A stretch of 64,000 nt of DNA. Source: LMUY01 sp965198565. Lineage in GTDB: Bacteria > Pseudomonadota > Alphaproteobacteria > Acetobacterales > Acetobacteraceae. The position numbers were made by a program, and so were the translations under genes. The stretch lies in contig OZ240665.1 in the NCBI GenBank assembly GCA_965198565.1, positions 2,542,001 through 2,606,000 of the forward strand, given 5' to 3'. Under the pieces are notes generated by a model, which did no database searches, was not told where the DNA came from, and was given only the letters and a program-made list of their open reading frames with translations. Positions 39,542 to 48,036 of this stretch are shown here, in pieces. The first letter of the stretch is position 1. Each line of letters starts with the position of its first letter.

Positions 39542-40288
39542 GTGGCGGACAAGCGCACGCTGACGGCAGAAGTGATGGAGGGCGTGGGCCTGATCACCAT
39601 CAACGTGCCGCGGACCAACGCCGCCACTGCGGAAACCTGGTCCGCCTTGGTCGACACGTTGGGCCGCTTCGAGGGTGACCCGGCGGTGCGGGTGGTGGTG
39701 ATCACCGGCGCCGGGCACATGGCGTTCGTGACCGATCCGGACGCCGCCGAGATGGAGGCGCAGGCGGTTTACGACCAAGCCGCCCGCCAGGCGCTGGAAG
39801 CCCTGGGCGCGTTCGCCAAGCCCAGCATCGCCCGGGTGCGCGGGGATTGCATCGGCGCCGGCCTGCTGCTGGCGCTGTATTGCGACATCGTGGTCGCCGC
39901 GGAAGACAGCGCGTTTGCCTTACCCGGCGCGCGGTGGGGCGCGGCCTATCCGCCCGCGGCGGTGGCGCGGCTGCGCGGCCTGGTGGGGCCGCAACACGCG
40001 CTGCGCATGCTCTATGCCGGTGGCCGGCTGGAGGCGGCCGAGGCGCTGCGGATCGGCCTGGCGACGCTGGTGACGGCGGACACCGACCTGTCGACGACGG
40101 TGGCGGAGCTGGCGCAATCGATCGCCGAGAATGCGCCGTTGGCCGTGGCGGCGGCCAAGCGGATGGTGGCGAAGACCAACGATCCGGCGCTGGCCGGCCT
40201 GGTGGAGCAGTGCCGCCGCAGCCAGGACTATGCCGACGCGATCGCGGCCATGCAGCAGCACCGGCCGGTGCGCTTCCACGGCCGCTGA
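39542..40288 (+). CDS. Enoyl-CoA hydratase/isomerase (crotonase) family protein, atypical
   Basis: 248 residues from GTG 39542. The crotonase fold is evident (AFAKPSIARVRGDCIGAGLLLALYCDIVVAAED, LRMLYAGGRLEAAEALRIGL, LAVAAAKRMV). Both catalytic Glu residues of enoyl-CoA hydratase appear absent: the PE of FGxPE is ALPGARWG, and the second position reads Arg in ALRMLYAG. It may carry out another crotonase reaction or be inactive. It lies ten bases before a phosphopantetheinyl transferase gene and is probably co-transcribed, hinting at acyl-CoA or acyl-carrier chemistry. Confidence 0.82.
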   Translation: MADKRTLTAEVMEGVGLITINVPRTNAATAETWSALVDTLGRFEGDPAVRVVVITGAGHMAFVTDPDAAEMEAQAVYDQAARQALEALGAFAKPSIARVRGDCIGAGLLLALYCDIVVAAEDSAFALPGARWGAAYPPAAVARLRGLVGPQHALRMLYAGGRLEAAEALRIGLATLVTADTDLSTTVAELAQSIAENAPLAVAAAKRMVAKTNDPALAGLVEQCRRSQDYADAIAAMQQHRPVRFHGR

Positions 40289-40298
40289 ACTCCGCCAG

Positions 40299-40946
40299 GT
40301 GGAGCACGGATGGCCGCGGCCGGACGTGGTGCGGCTTTGGCGGTGGGACTTGGACACCCCGGGCGCGGGGGGCGAGGCCGACCGCGCCATCCTGTCGGAC
40401 AGCGAGCGGGCGCGGGCGGACCGCTTCGTCGTGGCGCACGGCACGCGCCGGTTCACCGCCGGGCGGGCGCGGATGCGCCGGGTGTTGGCCGAGGTGCTGG
40501 GGATGGTCCCCGGCGCACTGGCGATCCAGGAGGGCGACAGGGGCAAGCCGTTCCTGCCCGGCGGGCCGGAGTTCAACCTGAGCCACACTGGGGCGGTCGC
40601 GTTGTTTGCCGTGGCGGCGTTCCCGGTCGGGGTGGACGTGGAGCGCTGCCGGCCGCTGGAGCCGGGCGTGGCGGACCTGGTGTTCACCGCGGCGGAACGC
40701 GCGGCGTGGGCCGAGTCGGGCTGGGCGGAGGCGGTGTTCTATCGCGGCTGGACCCGCAAGGAGGCGGTGTTGAAGGCGCGCGGGGGCAGCCTGGCGCAGA
40801 TGAGCAGCATCGAGGTCTCGCTCGACCATCCGGGCGTGCTGCGCGGCGAGCCAGCGTGGCAGATCGTGGATGTGCTGGTGGCGGAGGGGTATGCGGCGGC
40901 GGTCGCGGCGGCTTGCCGTGGGTGGCGGGTCGAGCTGGTGGGCTGA
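40299..40946 (+). CDS. 4'-phosphopantetheinyl transferase, Sfp type
   Basis: Transfers phosphopantetheine from CoA to carrier proteins. 215 residues. The two signature stretches are present: VGVDVERCRPL (Asp/Glu magnesium ligands) and FYRGWTRKEAVLKARGGSL. FNLSHTGAVALFAV precedes the first. The start is taken at GTG 40299; the frame has no ATG nearby. Its final codons lie in a REP palindrome that supplies the stop codon. The target carrier protein is not in the window. Confidence 0.9.
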   Translation: MEHGWPRPDVVRLWRWDLDTPGAGGEADRAILSDSERARADRFVVAHGTRRFTAGRARMRRVLAEVLGMVPGALAIQEGDRGKPFLPGGPEFNLSHTGAVALFAVAAFPVGVDVERCRPLEPGVADLVFTAAERAAWAESGWAEAVFYRGWTRKEAVLKARGGSLAQMSSIEVSLDHPGVLRGEPAWQIVDVLVAEGYAAAVAAACRGWRVELVG

Positions 40947-40995
40947 AGCCCACCCTACACAACGCACGTCGTCGTAGGGTGGGCTTCAGCCCACC
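40938..40995. repeat. Inverted pair of RAYT-type REP sequences
   Basis: Copy one (40938-40958) starts GTGGGCTGAAGCCCACC and copy two (40974-40995) is its inverse with GGTGGGCTTCAGCCCACC, 15 bases apart. Each is itself a palindrome. They flank the transposase pseudogene on its 3' side, as expected for a BIME. Confidence 0.9.
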
Positions 40996-41003
40996 GAGTA
41001 CCA

Positions 41004-41536
41004 TCACCGTCTTTCGCCAGCGTCGTCCAATTCCACGTCCCGCACCGCCCGATCAAGCGGATACAGCCCGGCCCTCACACACGGCAGGAAGCTCGAGAAC
41101 GGCCAATCCGCGGCATCCGTGACAAGCCCGTGCTTTACCGGGTTGAAGTGGATGTAGTCCATGTGAGCCGCGTAATCCTGGTCATCGCGGATCGTGTGCT
41201 CCCAATAGCGCCGTTGCCAGACGCCGCTTTCGCGCTTGCGCACCAGGGAGGCACGCCGGTCGCCTGCCCGCGGAACGGAGGCTGAGAACGTCGCCTTGAT
41301 CATCTGCCATCGGGTCGGAAATCTGCATCGCCGGGAGGCAATGTCCAAAGGCAATGCATGTGATCCGGCAGCACCGCCCAGGCGTCGATGTGAAATGGAT
41401 AGCGGGCGCGTGTGGCTCTGACGGCGCTGCGGAGTGAGTCGATTTCGGTGACCAGAAAACGCGACTGGCGATCTTGGAGGTTGACCGTGAAGAAGTAACA
41501 GCCGCCATCGACGCGGTTGCGGCGGTAGTTCGGCAT
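41004..41536 (-). pseudogene. REP-associated tyrosine transposase (RAYT), frameshifted
   Basis: The N-terminal part (MPNYRRNRVDGGCYFF, with the HUH motif in LPDHMHCLWTLP) and the C-terminal part (GVWQRRYWEHTIRDD, then the tyrosine-bearing MDYIHFNPVKHG) lie in different frames. They would join at DADF-PTRWQMIK if one C were restored near 41317, where TTCCGA stands for an expected TTCCCGA. So one base is missing. Family members act on single-stranded REP palindromes. REPs flank it on both sides. Confidence 0.88.
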
Positions 41537-41563
41537 GCGGGCGACCGTTGGTGGGTGGTGGTT

Positions 41564-41585
41564 GGTGGGCTGAAGCCCAGCCTAC
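41564..41585. repeat. REP copy on the 5' side of the RAYT pseudogene
   Basis: GGTGGGCTGAAGCCCAGCC, one mismatch from the pair at 40938-40995. Completes a REP-transposase-REP unit. Confidence 0.88.
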
Positions 41586-41592
41586 GCCTAGC

Positions 41593-42765
41593 CTACGGCA
41601 AGTGGGGCGGGGCGTTCGAATAGGGGTCGGGGACCGCGAGGATGCGGCGGTCCACGTCCTTCACGTCGCGCAGGCCGCACAGCGCCATGGTGGTGTCCAG
41701 CTCGCGGCGGATGATGTCGATGGCGATGTCCACCCCGCGCTCGCCCATCGCGCCCAGGCCGTAGAGGAAGGCGCGGCCGATGAGCACACCCTTGGCCCCC
41801 AGCGCCAGGGCCTTGATCACGTCCTGCCCGGAGCGGATGCCGCCATCCATCAGCACCTCGATGCGCGAGCCGACCGCCTCCACGATGGCGGGCAGCGCCC
41901 GGATCGAGGACATCGCGCCATCGAGCTGGCGGCCGCCATGGTTGGAGACGACCAGCGCGTCGGCGCCGGTGCGCGCGGCCTGCTCGGCGTCCTCCGGGTC
42001 GAGGATGCCCTTCAGGATCAGCTTGCCACCCCAACGGTCCTGGAAGCGCTTCACGTCGTCCCAGCTGAGCTTGGGGTCGAACTGGGTGGCGGTCCAGGAG
42101 GACAGCGAACTCATGTCGGCCACGCCGTCGACATGGCCGTGGATGTTGCCGAACGAGCGCCGCTTGGTGTGCAGCATGTCCCAGCACCAGCGCGGCTTGG
42201 TGGCGAGATTGATCAGGTTGGCCAAGGTGGGCTTCGGCGGCGTGCTGAGCCCGTTGCGGATGTCCTTGTGGCGCTGGCCGAGGATCTGCAGGTCCAGGGT
42301 CAGCACCAGGGCGGAGCAGCCGGCGGCCTTGGCGCGGTCGATCAGCCGGTCGATGAAGGCGCGGTCGCGCATGACGTAGAGCTGGAACCAGAACGGCTGG
42401 TCGGTATGCTCCGCCACGTCCTCGATCGAGCAGATGCTCATGGTCGAGAGCGTGAATGGCACCCCGGCGCGGGCGGCGGCGCGGGCGGCCAGGATTTCGC
42501 CGTCCGCGTGCTGCATCCCGGTCAGCCCGGTGGGGGCCAGCGCCACCGGCATAGCGACCGGCTGGCCGATCATCGTGCTGGCCAGGCTGCGGTTCGTCAT
42601 GTCCACGGCAACCCGTTGGCGCAGCTTCATCGCTTGGAAGTCGGCGCTGTTGGCGCGGTAGGTGCTCTCGGTCCAGGAGCCGGAATCGGCGTAGTCGTAG
42701 AACATCCGCGGCACCCGGCGTTCAGCCAGGCGGCGGAGATCCTCGATGCAGGTGATCGGGCTCAC
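41593..42765 (-). CDS. lldD: FMN-dependent alpha-hydroxyacid dehydrogenase (L-lactate dehydrogenase-like)
   Basis: 390 residues. TIM-barrel FMN enzyme that oxidises an L-2-hydroxyacid, probably lactate, passing electrons to the respiratory chain. Features: YDYADSGSWTE, PVALAPTGLTGMQHADGE, WFQLYVMRDR, the catalytic base His in VVSNHGGRQLDG and the phosphate site VLMDGGIRSGQDVIKAL with GVLIGRAFLYGLG. GTG at 42765 lies two bases after the stop of a secreted His/Asp-rich protein. The symbol follows the family; substrate is not proven (mandelate or glycolate possible). Confidence 0.88.
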   Translation of the reverse strand: MSPITCIEDLRRLAERRVPRMFYDYADSGSWTESTYRANSADFQAMKLRQRVAVDMTNRSLASTMIGQPVAMPVALAPTGLTGMQHADGEILAARAAARAGVPFTLSTMSICSIEDVAEHTDQPFWFQLYVMRDRAFIDRLIDRAKAAGCSALVLTLDLQILGQRHKDIRNGLSTPPKPTLANLINLATKPRWCWDMLHTKRRSFGNIHGHVDGVADMSSLSSWTATQFDPKLSWDDVKRFQDRWGGKLILKGILDPEDAEQAARTGADALVVSNHGGRQLDGAMSSIRALPAIVEAVGSRIEVLMDGGIRSGQDVIKALALGAKGVLIGRAFLYGLGAMGERGVDIAIDIIRRELDTTMALCGLRDVKDVDRRILAVPDPYSNAPPHLP

Positions 42766-42767
42766 GG

Positions 42768-43250
42768 CTAACGCCGATCGTCACGAAAGCCGCGATCGTG
42801 GAAGTCATGATCGTGGACGTCGCGGTCGTGAAAGTCGCGGTCGTGAAAGCCTGGGCCGCGGTCGAAACGGCCGGGAAAGCCGCGCCCGCCGGGATAGAAG
42901 CGTTCCAGCCGGGCACCCACTGGGCCGGGAGCGAGGAAAAACCGATTGCCGAAGCCGTAATAACCCCAGCCATAGCCAGCGACGAACACCAGCGGCTGAT
43001 AGACGCCCCCCACGAAATACACCGGAGACCCGTTCACGTAGGTGAGCCCGTCCGGACCGATATAGGGAGTACCGGGCGGGACGGCGGGCACCACTCCGGG
43101 TGTGGCGTAGACGGTGCCTGGAGGGGGCGGTGGATAGCCGGGCGGCGGGTAGCCAGGTTGCCCGGGGGGCGGATACGGCGCGGGCTGGGCATGAACGCTG
43201 CCGCTCAGCAGCAGCCCGAGCGAGGCAATGGTGAGCGCGATGCGTGACAA
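42768..43250 (-). CDS. Secreted Pro/Gly-rich protein with His/Asp-rich C-terminus
   Basis: 160 residues from a TTG start at 43250 (MSRIALTIASLGLLLSG), with a signal peptide cut after VHAQ (about residue 22). Then a Pro/Gly/Tyr-rich segment (PPPGQPGYPPPGY), a short folded part (YIGPDGLTYVNGSPVYFVGG) and a C-terminus of repeated HDRD/FHDRD units (FHDRDFHDRDVHDHDFHDR). The latter would bind metal ions. Two bases from lldD, so co-expressed. Function unknown. Confidence 0.7.
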   Translation of the reverse strand: MSRIALTIASLGLLLSGSVHAQPAPYPPPGQPGYPPPGYPPPPPGTVYATPGVVPAVPPGTPYIGPDGLTYVNGSPVYFVGGVYQPLVFVAGYGWGYYGFGNRFFLAPGPVGARLERFYPGGRGFPGRFDRGPGFHDRDFHDRDVHDHDFHDRGFRDDRR

Positions 43251-43348
43251 GGCGGCGTCCTCGACAGTTTCGGCTTGATTGCCGCTATAAATAGGGCTTT
43301 TACGCGGCCATTACAGCGGGCCGCGCGCCGGTCGCGGGCTCGCCACCC

Positions 43349-44818
43349 TCACCCCGACCCGGTTCCGCCGGCGGAAGCGGAAGACGATTTGGCTGCATCG
43401 AGCAGCAGGCTGCGGGTGGCGCCGAGGGCGCGGTCGAAGGCGGGCTTGCGATAGGCGTAGACCGGGTTGGCGGAGGGCGGCACCAGCGCCATGGTCGCGT
43501 TGGCCTCGAACAGCAGCAGCCGTCCGTCCGGAGCGAGGGCGAAGTCGATGCCGGCATAGTCCAGGCCCAGCGCCGCGGCGATGGCGTGGATGGCACCCAT
43601 GGCGGTGCTGCCCAAAGTGCGGGGCATGTCGGCCAGGAAGCGCGCTTCCTCGTCGCGGTGCCATTCGCGCGCCGTCATGTCCGCGGTGAAGTAGTGCACC
43701 TTCCAGTCCGACGAGATCGCCAGGTGCAGCGGGTACGGCACGCCGCCGATCAGCATGACGCGATACTTGCGGGAGGCGCCATCGGGCCCGGCGGCGTCCA
43801 GGTATTGCAGCGCGAGCAGCGGTTCGCCGGGAAGTGCGGCGGCGGCGGTGGCGAGTTCGGCCGGGCCGGCGACGCGGGCGAAATGCTGCCCGGTGTGGAA
43901 GCCGGGGCTGCGGAGCAGGAACGGGAAGGCGAACCCCTCGGGCGGCCCGGCGGCCAGCGACGCTTTCGTCACCAAGGCGGTGTGCGGCGCCACCACGCCG
44001 GGCAGGGCGCCCAGGCGGCGCAGGTTGGACAGGCGGTCGGTGGGGATGACCCGCTCGGGCGGGTTGATGACGGGGGCGGCGCCGCCGGCGACCAGGCGGG
44101 CGGCGGCCTCGAGCGCCGCCGGGCCGAAATCCGCGTCGCCGATGGCGTTCAGCACCAGGTCGTGCGGGGGCAGGGTGGTGGCGTATTCGGCGAAGGCGGT
44201 GTGGGTGAGGAAGGTGCGGTCGTCGAGGATGGCGCGGGTCGGGATGTTGTTGCCGCGGGCGGAGACGAGCTGCAGCACGGTGATGGGCGGGCCTTCCCCG
44301 CGATAGGCGGCCGTGGCGATGGGGCGGGCGGAGAATCCGGCGTCGCGATGGCGGGCGGCGGCCGCGTCGTCGACCCCCTCGAGCAGGTAGGACAGGCCTT
44401 GGTGTGCCTCGGGATAGGCCGGGTCGATGGTCAGTGCGGCCTCGTAGTGCGCGGCGGCCTCGGCCGGGCGCTGGGCTTCGCGCAGCAGGTTGCCGAGGTT
44501 GACGCGAGCCGCCGGGTCGCTTGGGTGGGCGGCGGCGGCCTGCGCGTAGGTGGTGAGGGCGGCGCGCTTGTAGCCGTTGGCGAGCAGCAGGGCGCCGAGG
44601 TTGGCGAGCGCGCCGGCGTGGCCCATGTCCTGCGCCAGCACGTCGAAATAGGCCTGGCGGGCGTCCGGGGTGCGCCCCAGCCGGTCGAGCAGGCAGGCGC
44701 GGTAGAACAGCTCGGCGGGCGTGCCGGGCGCGCCGGCGAGGGTTTCCTCCACCGCCCGCAGCGCGGCTTCGGTGGCTTGGCGCTCGGGCCAAAGCGGGAC
44801 TAGCTTGTCGGCCACCAT
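43349..44818 (-). CDS. TPR protein with C-terminal ATP-grasp-like domain
   Basis: 489 residues. Residues about 20-165 are tetratricopeptide repeats (ALANLGALLLANGYKRAALTTYAQAA, AARVNLGNLLREAQRPAEAAAHYEAAL). The remainder resembles an ATP-grasp ligase: LLRSPGFHTGQHF, YRVMLIGGVPYPLHLAISSDW and LGLDYAGIDFALAPDGRLLLFEANATM, the last carrying the typical metal-binding Glu-x-Asn. ATG at 44818 has GGAGGG upstream. Substrate unknown; peptide or carboxylate ligation is the family-level guess. Confidence 0.78.
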   Translation of the reverse strand: MVADKLVPLWPERQATEAALRAVEETLAGAPGTPAELFYRACLLDRLGRTPDARQAYFDVLAQDMGHAGALANLGALLLANGYKRAALTTYAQAAAAHPSDPAARVNLGNLLREAQRPAEAAAHYEAALTIDPAYPEAHQGLSYLLEGVDDAAAARHRDAGFSARPIATAAYRGEGPPITVLQLVSARGNNIPTRAILDDRTFLTHTAFAEYATTLPPHDLVLNAIGDADFGPAALEAAARLVAGGAAPVINPPERVIPTDRLSNLRRLGALPGVVAPHTALVTKASLAAGPPEGFAFPFLLRSPGFHTGQHFARVAGPAELATAAAALPGEPLLALQYLDAAGPDGASRKYRVMLIGGVPYPLHLAISSDWKVHYFTADMTAREWHRDEEARFLADMPRTLGSTAMGAIHAIAAALGLDYAGIDFALAPDGRLLLFEANATMALVPPSANPVYAYRKPAFDRALGATRSLLLDAAKSSSASAGGTGSG

Positions 44819-44908
44819 GGCAAATTCACCCTCCCGTCTGCATGTCGTTGTAGCCCGCATCGCGATGCGGGTGCCATCGGCGCATCCCCGCGTCACAAGA
44901 GCCGGCAT

Positions 44909-46369
44909 TTGACGGACGAGCCAACGCCGCCGCCGCCCGAAGTCACCTACGCCGCGCTGCGCAACCCAAAGCTGCGGCTGCTGATCCCGCTGGTGGTGGC
45001 GTTCGCGTTCCTGATGGAGCAGCTCGACGCGACCATCGTGACCACCGCCATCCCGGACATGGCGCGCAGCCTGCAGGTGCCGCCGCTCGAGCTGAACCTG
45101 GCGATCACGGCCTACATCCTGAGCCTGGCCGTGTTCATGCCGGTGAGTAGCTGGTTCGCCGACCGGTTCGGCCCGCGGCGGGTGTTCGCGGCGGCGCTGG
45201 TGATCTTCACCGTCGCGTCCATGCTGTGCGGCCTGTCGCGCAGCTTGCCTACCCTGGTGGCGATGCGGGCGCTGCAGGGCTTCGGCGGCGCGATGATGAC
45301 GCCGGTCGGGCGGCTGGTGCTGCTGCGGGCGTTCCCGCGCAACCAGCTCGTGACGGCGATGACCTACATGACGGTCCCCGCCGTGATCGGCCCGGCGATC
45401 GGCCCCATCCTGGGCGGGTTCCTCACCACCTATGCGAGCTGGCGCTGGGTGTTCTACGTGAACGTGCCGATCGGCGCGCTCGGCGTGCTGCTGGCGCTGC
45501 GCTTCGTGGAGGACAGCCGGCTCGAGGCGCCGCCGAAGTTCGACATGGTGGGTTTCCTGCTCTGCGGCTTTGGCTTCGGCTTGCTGCAGTTCGGGCTGGA
45601 GAACATCTCCCGCTCGCTGCTGCCGCGGACCCTAGTGGCGGCATCGGCGCTGGCCGGGCTGGCGTTGCTGGGCGCCTATGTGCCGCATGCGCGCCGCCGG
45701 GCAGACCCGGTGCTGGACCTCAGCCTGTTCAAGATCCGCAGCCTGCGGGTGAGCACCCTGGCGGGCGGGCTGAGCCGCACCGGGGTGAACGCGGTGCCGT
45801 TCATGCTGCCGCTGATGTTCCAGATCGGCTTCGGGCTGAGCCCGCTGGCCTCCGGTTCGCTGACCTTCGTGGTGAGCATCGGCTCGCTGTCGGTGCGCGC
45901 CATCACGGCCTGGCTGATGCGCCAATTCGGCTACCGCATGCTGCTGACCTGGAACGGCGTGTTCTGCGCCGTGGTGATCGCCGCCTTCGCGCTGGTGCAG
46001 CCCAGCACGCCGCATTGGCAGGTGCTGATCCTGATCCTGGTGTTCGGCGTGGCGCGCAGCACCCAGTTCGTAACCACCAACACGCTGACCTACGCGGACG
46101 TGCCAGCCACCAAACTCAGCCGCAGCACCAGCCTCGGCGGCGTCATCCAGCAGCTCACCATCTCCTTCGGGGTGTCGATCGCAGCCGCGGTGTTGGGCCT
46201 GATCGCCGGGCCGGGCCGCCTGCCCAACGTGGCTGATTTTCACACGGCGTTCCTGGTGGTGGCGCTGATCACGCTAGTCTCTGCGCCGGGCTTCTTGCAG
46301 CTCCGCCCCGAGGACGGGGTGAATGTCAGCGGCTATCGTCCCAAGGCGGTGCGGGTGCGAGAGGCGTAG
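44909..46369 (+). CDS. MFS multidrug exporter, DHA2 (EmrB/QacA) type
   Basis: 486 residues with about 14 membrane segments. Motif A is in WFADRFGPRRVF, and motif C in AVIGPAIGPILGGFLTTYASWRWVFYVNVPIG. DHA2 exporters use the proton gradient to expel drugs or other amphiphiles. The TTG at 44909 is used; the next ATG lies in membrane segment 1. No EmrA-type adaptor or regulator is adjacent. Divergent from the TPR/ATP-grasp gene with 90 bases between. Confidence 0.9.
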   Translation: MTDEPTPPPPEVTYAALRNPKLRLLIPLVVAFAFLMEQLDATIVTTAIPDMARSLQVPPLELNLAITAYILSLAVFMPVSSWFADRFGPRRVFAAALVIFTVASMLCGLSRSLPTLVAMRALQGFGGAMMTPVGRLVLLRAFPRNQLVTAMTYMTVPAVIGPAIGPILGGFLTTYASWRWVFYVNVPIGALGVLLALRFVEDSRLEAPPKFDMVGFLLCGFGFGLLQFGLENISRSLLPRTLVAASALAGLALLGAYVPHARRRADPVLDLSLFKIRSLRVSTLAGGLSRTGVNAVPFMLPLMFQIGFGLSPLASGSLTFVVSIGSLSVRAITAWLMRQFGYRMLLTWNGVFCAVVIAAFALVQPSTPHWQVLILILVFGVARSTQFVTTNTLTYADVPATKLSRSTSLGGVIQQLTISFGVSIAAAVLGLIAGPGRLPNVADFHTAFLVVALITLVSAPGFLQLRPEDGVNVSGYRPKAVRVREA

Positions 46370-46391
46370 TCGCGGAGGAGGGGGTTGAGCG

Positions 46392-46606
46392 ATGGACGGT
46401 GGTTGCTTGTGCGGCGCGGTGCGGTATGCGGCCGAGGGTGAGCCGATCAACAGCGGGACGAGCCTGAGAAGCTGGACGTGATGACGGTGAGCCTCCACCA
46501 CCCGAATGCCGTACCGCCGACCGTTCATCTCTGGGTTGCCGACGCGCTCCCCTGGGACAAACTGGCGGGCGATCTCCCTACCCACCCTCGCGGCCGCGAC
46601 AGTTAG
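46392..46606 (+). pseudogene. Remnant of a GFA-family (glutathione-dependent formaldehyde-activating-like) gene
   Basis: The start survives with its ribosome site (GGAGGAGGGGG) and encodes MDGGCLCGAVRYAAEGEPIN, the family's CLCG zinc-site opening. The family's C-terminal region follows in another frame (MTVSLHHPNAVPPTVHLWV, then ADALPWDKLAGDLPTHPRG, stop at 46604). About two thirds of the gene between them is missing. So an internal deletion has destroyed it. Confidence 0.78.
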
Positions 46607-46650
46607 CGTAGGATGGGTCAGCCCAGCGCCACCCATCACCGCGCCACCCA

Positions 46651-47127
46651 TCACCCCCGCCCCGAGACCATCACCATCGCCGGCAACGCCAAATGCGCCA
46701 GCACGGCCACCTCCGGCACATGCCCCTCGTCATAAAACCCTGCCCGGTGCAGCAGGTTCAGCGTGCCCACGGTCTGCCCGCGCCAGCGCACCGGGTAGTT
46801 CAGCACGCTCTCGCAGCCCAGCGACCAGATCAGCTCGTAGTCGTAGAACACCTCACGGATGTCCTCCCGCGTGCGGCCGATATACGGCAGCCCGGCGCCA
46901 ATCACGCGCTGCATCCAGGCCGAGTCGGTCACCGGCTTGCGCCCGCCCACCGGATACTCCGCCGGCATGTTGGTGTAGCAGCGCTCGGACTGCCGCTCCG
47001 CCGCATGATGGATCAGAATGGTAAATAAAATGTAGCCCGGCGACCGCGCCAAGGCGGCGTCCAGCGCGCGAAAGGTGGCGCCGGGCTGGTCCAACTCGGC
47101 ATGGGCGGCGATGAGTGCGTCGGTCAT
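46651..47127 (-). CDS. GAF-domain protein coupled to the ABC transporter
   Basis: 158 residues, soluble. The GAF-like fold is suggested by ERCYTNMPAEYPVGGRKPV, GCESVLNYPVRWRGQTVGTLNLLHRAG and the preceding DYELIWSLG. The ATG overlaps the LivM stop (ATGA), so it is translated as the last gene of the transporter operon. GAF proteins bind small ligands; a role in sensing or handling the imported solute is a reasonable inference. No catalytic Cys triad of methionine-sulfoxide reductase (fRMsr) is seen. Confidence 0.8.
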   Translation of the reverse strand: MTDALIAAHAELDQPGATFRALDAALARSPGYILFTILIHHAAERQSERCYTNMPAEYPVGGRKPVTDSAWMQRVIGAGLPYIGRTREDIREVFYDYELIWSLGCESVLNYPVRWRGQTVGTLNLLHRAGFYDEGHVPEVAVLAHLALPAMVMVSGRG

Positions 47128-48035
47128 GATGTCCTCCTGACGGGATGGATGCGGGGCCGTTCGGGCAGCAGGCCCTGGGGCCGCAAGCGCAGGATCAGGA
47201 TCAGCGCCAGCCCGATCGCGCCCTCCCGCACGGATGCGACCTGCACCGGCGAGAGGCCAGGCAGGGCGGCGGCGAGGAAGCGGGTGCCTTCCATCAGCCC
47301 CACCACGACCACGGCGCCGAGCAGCGCCCCGGCCGTGCTGCCGGTGCCGCCCAGGGTGAGCGCCAGCACCACGTAGATCGTGACCAAAGAGCCGAACGCG
47401 TCGGGCGCCACATAGGCGTTGAACTGGGCATACAGCGCGCCCGCCAGCCCGATCATGCCCGAGCCGATCGCGAACGCCTGCAGCTTGAACAGCAGGGTGC
47501 GCTTGCCGGCGACTTGGGCCACGGTCTCGTCCTCGCGCATCGCCCGCAGCACGCGGCCGAACGGAGCGGCGGACAGGCGCGCCACCAGCCCCGCCGCCAG
47601 CGCCACCGCCAGCCAGACGACCGCCGCCGCCAGCAGGTTGAACCCCAAGGGCGACAGGCCGCCCCGCCCAAGCCCCGGCACCGCGCTGATGCCGTCGCTG
47701 CCATTGGTGAGCCAGGTCTCGTTGGACGCCGCCAGCCGCAGCACCTCGGCGAACCCGAGGGTCACGATGGCGAGGTAGTCGCCGCGCAGCCGGGCCGTGA
47801 TGCCGGCCACCGCCGCGCCGAGCACGGCCGCCGCAAGGGTGGCGGCGATCCAGGCGGACCAGAGCGGCGCGTGCAGCCGCACGGTGAGCAGGGCGGCGGC
47901 ATAGGCGCCTACCAGGTAGAAGCCGGCCAGGCCCAGATTGATCATGCCCGCCAGGCCCCAGATCAGGTTCAGCCCCAGCGCCATCAGTGCGTAGAGCCCG
48001 GCGAACACCAGCAGAGCGAGGAGATAGTTCTCCAT
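47124..48035 (-). CDS. livM: Branched-chain amino acid-type ABC transporter permease LivM
   Basis: 303 residues, eight to nine membrane segments. The family stretch GLNLIWGLAGMINLGLAGFYLVGAYAAALL and the EAA-like region AMREDETVAQVAGKRT identify it. The ATG at 48035 lies two bases after the LivH stop. Works with LivH as a heterodimeric channel for a solute of the amino acid/amide type. The actual solute is unknown. Confidence 0.92.
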   Translation of the reverse strand: MENYLLALLVFAGLYALMALGLNLIWGLAGMINLGLAGFYLVGAYAAALLTVRLHAPLWSAWIAATLAAAVLGAAVAGITARLRGDYLAIVTLGFAEVLRLAASNETWLTNGSDGISAVPGLGRGGLSPLGFNLLAAAVVWLAVALAAGLVARLSAAPFGRVLRAMREDETVAQVAGKRTLLFKLQAFAIGSGMIGLAGALYAQFNAYVAPDAFGSLVTIYVVLALTLGGTGSTAGALLGAVVVVGLMEGTRFLAAALPGLSPVQVASVREGAIGLALILILRLRPQGLLPERPRIHPVRRTS

Positions 48036-48036
48036 C

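Noticed and set aside
42780..42850. Short tandem-like repeats near the 3' end of the secreted protein gene
   Set aside because: They are codons for the HDRD peptide repeats, not a non-coding array.
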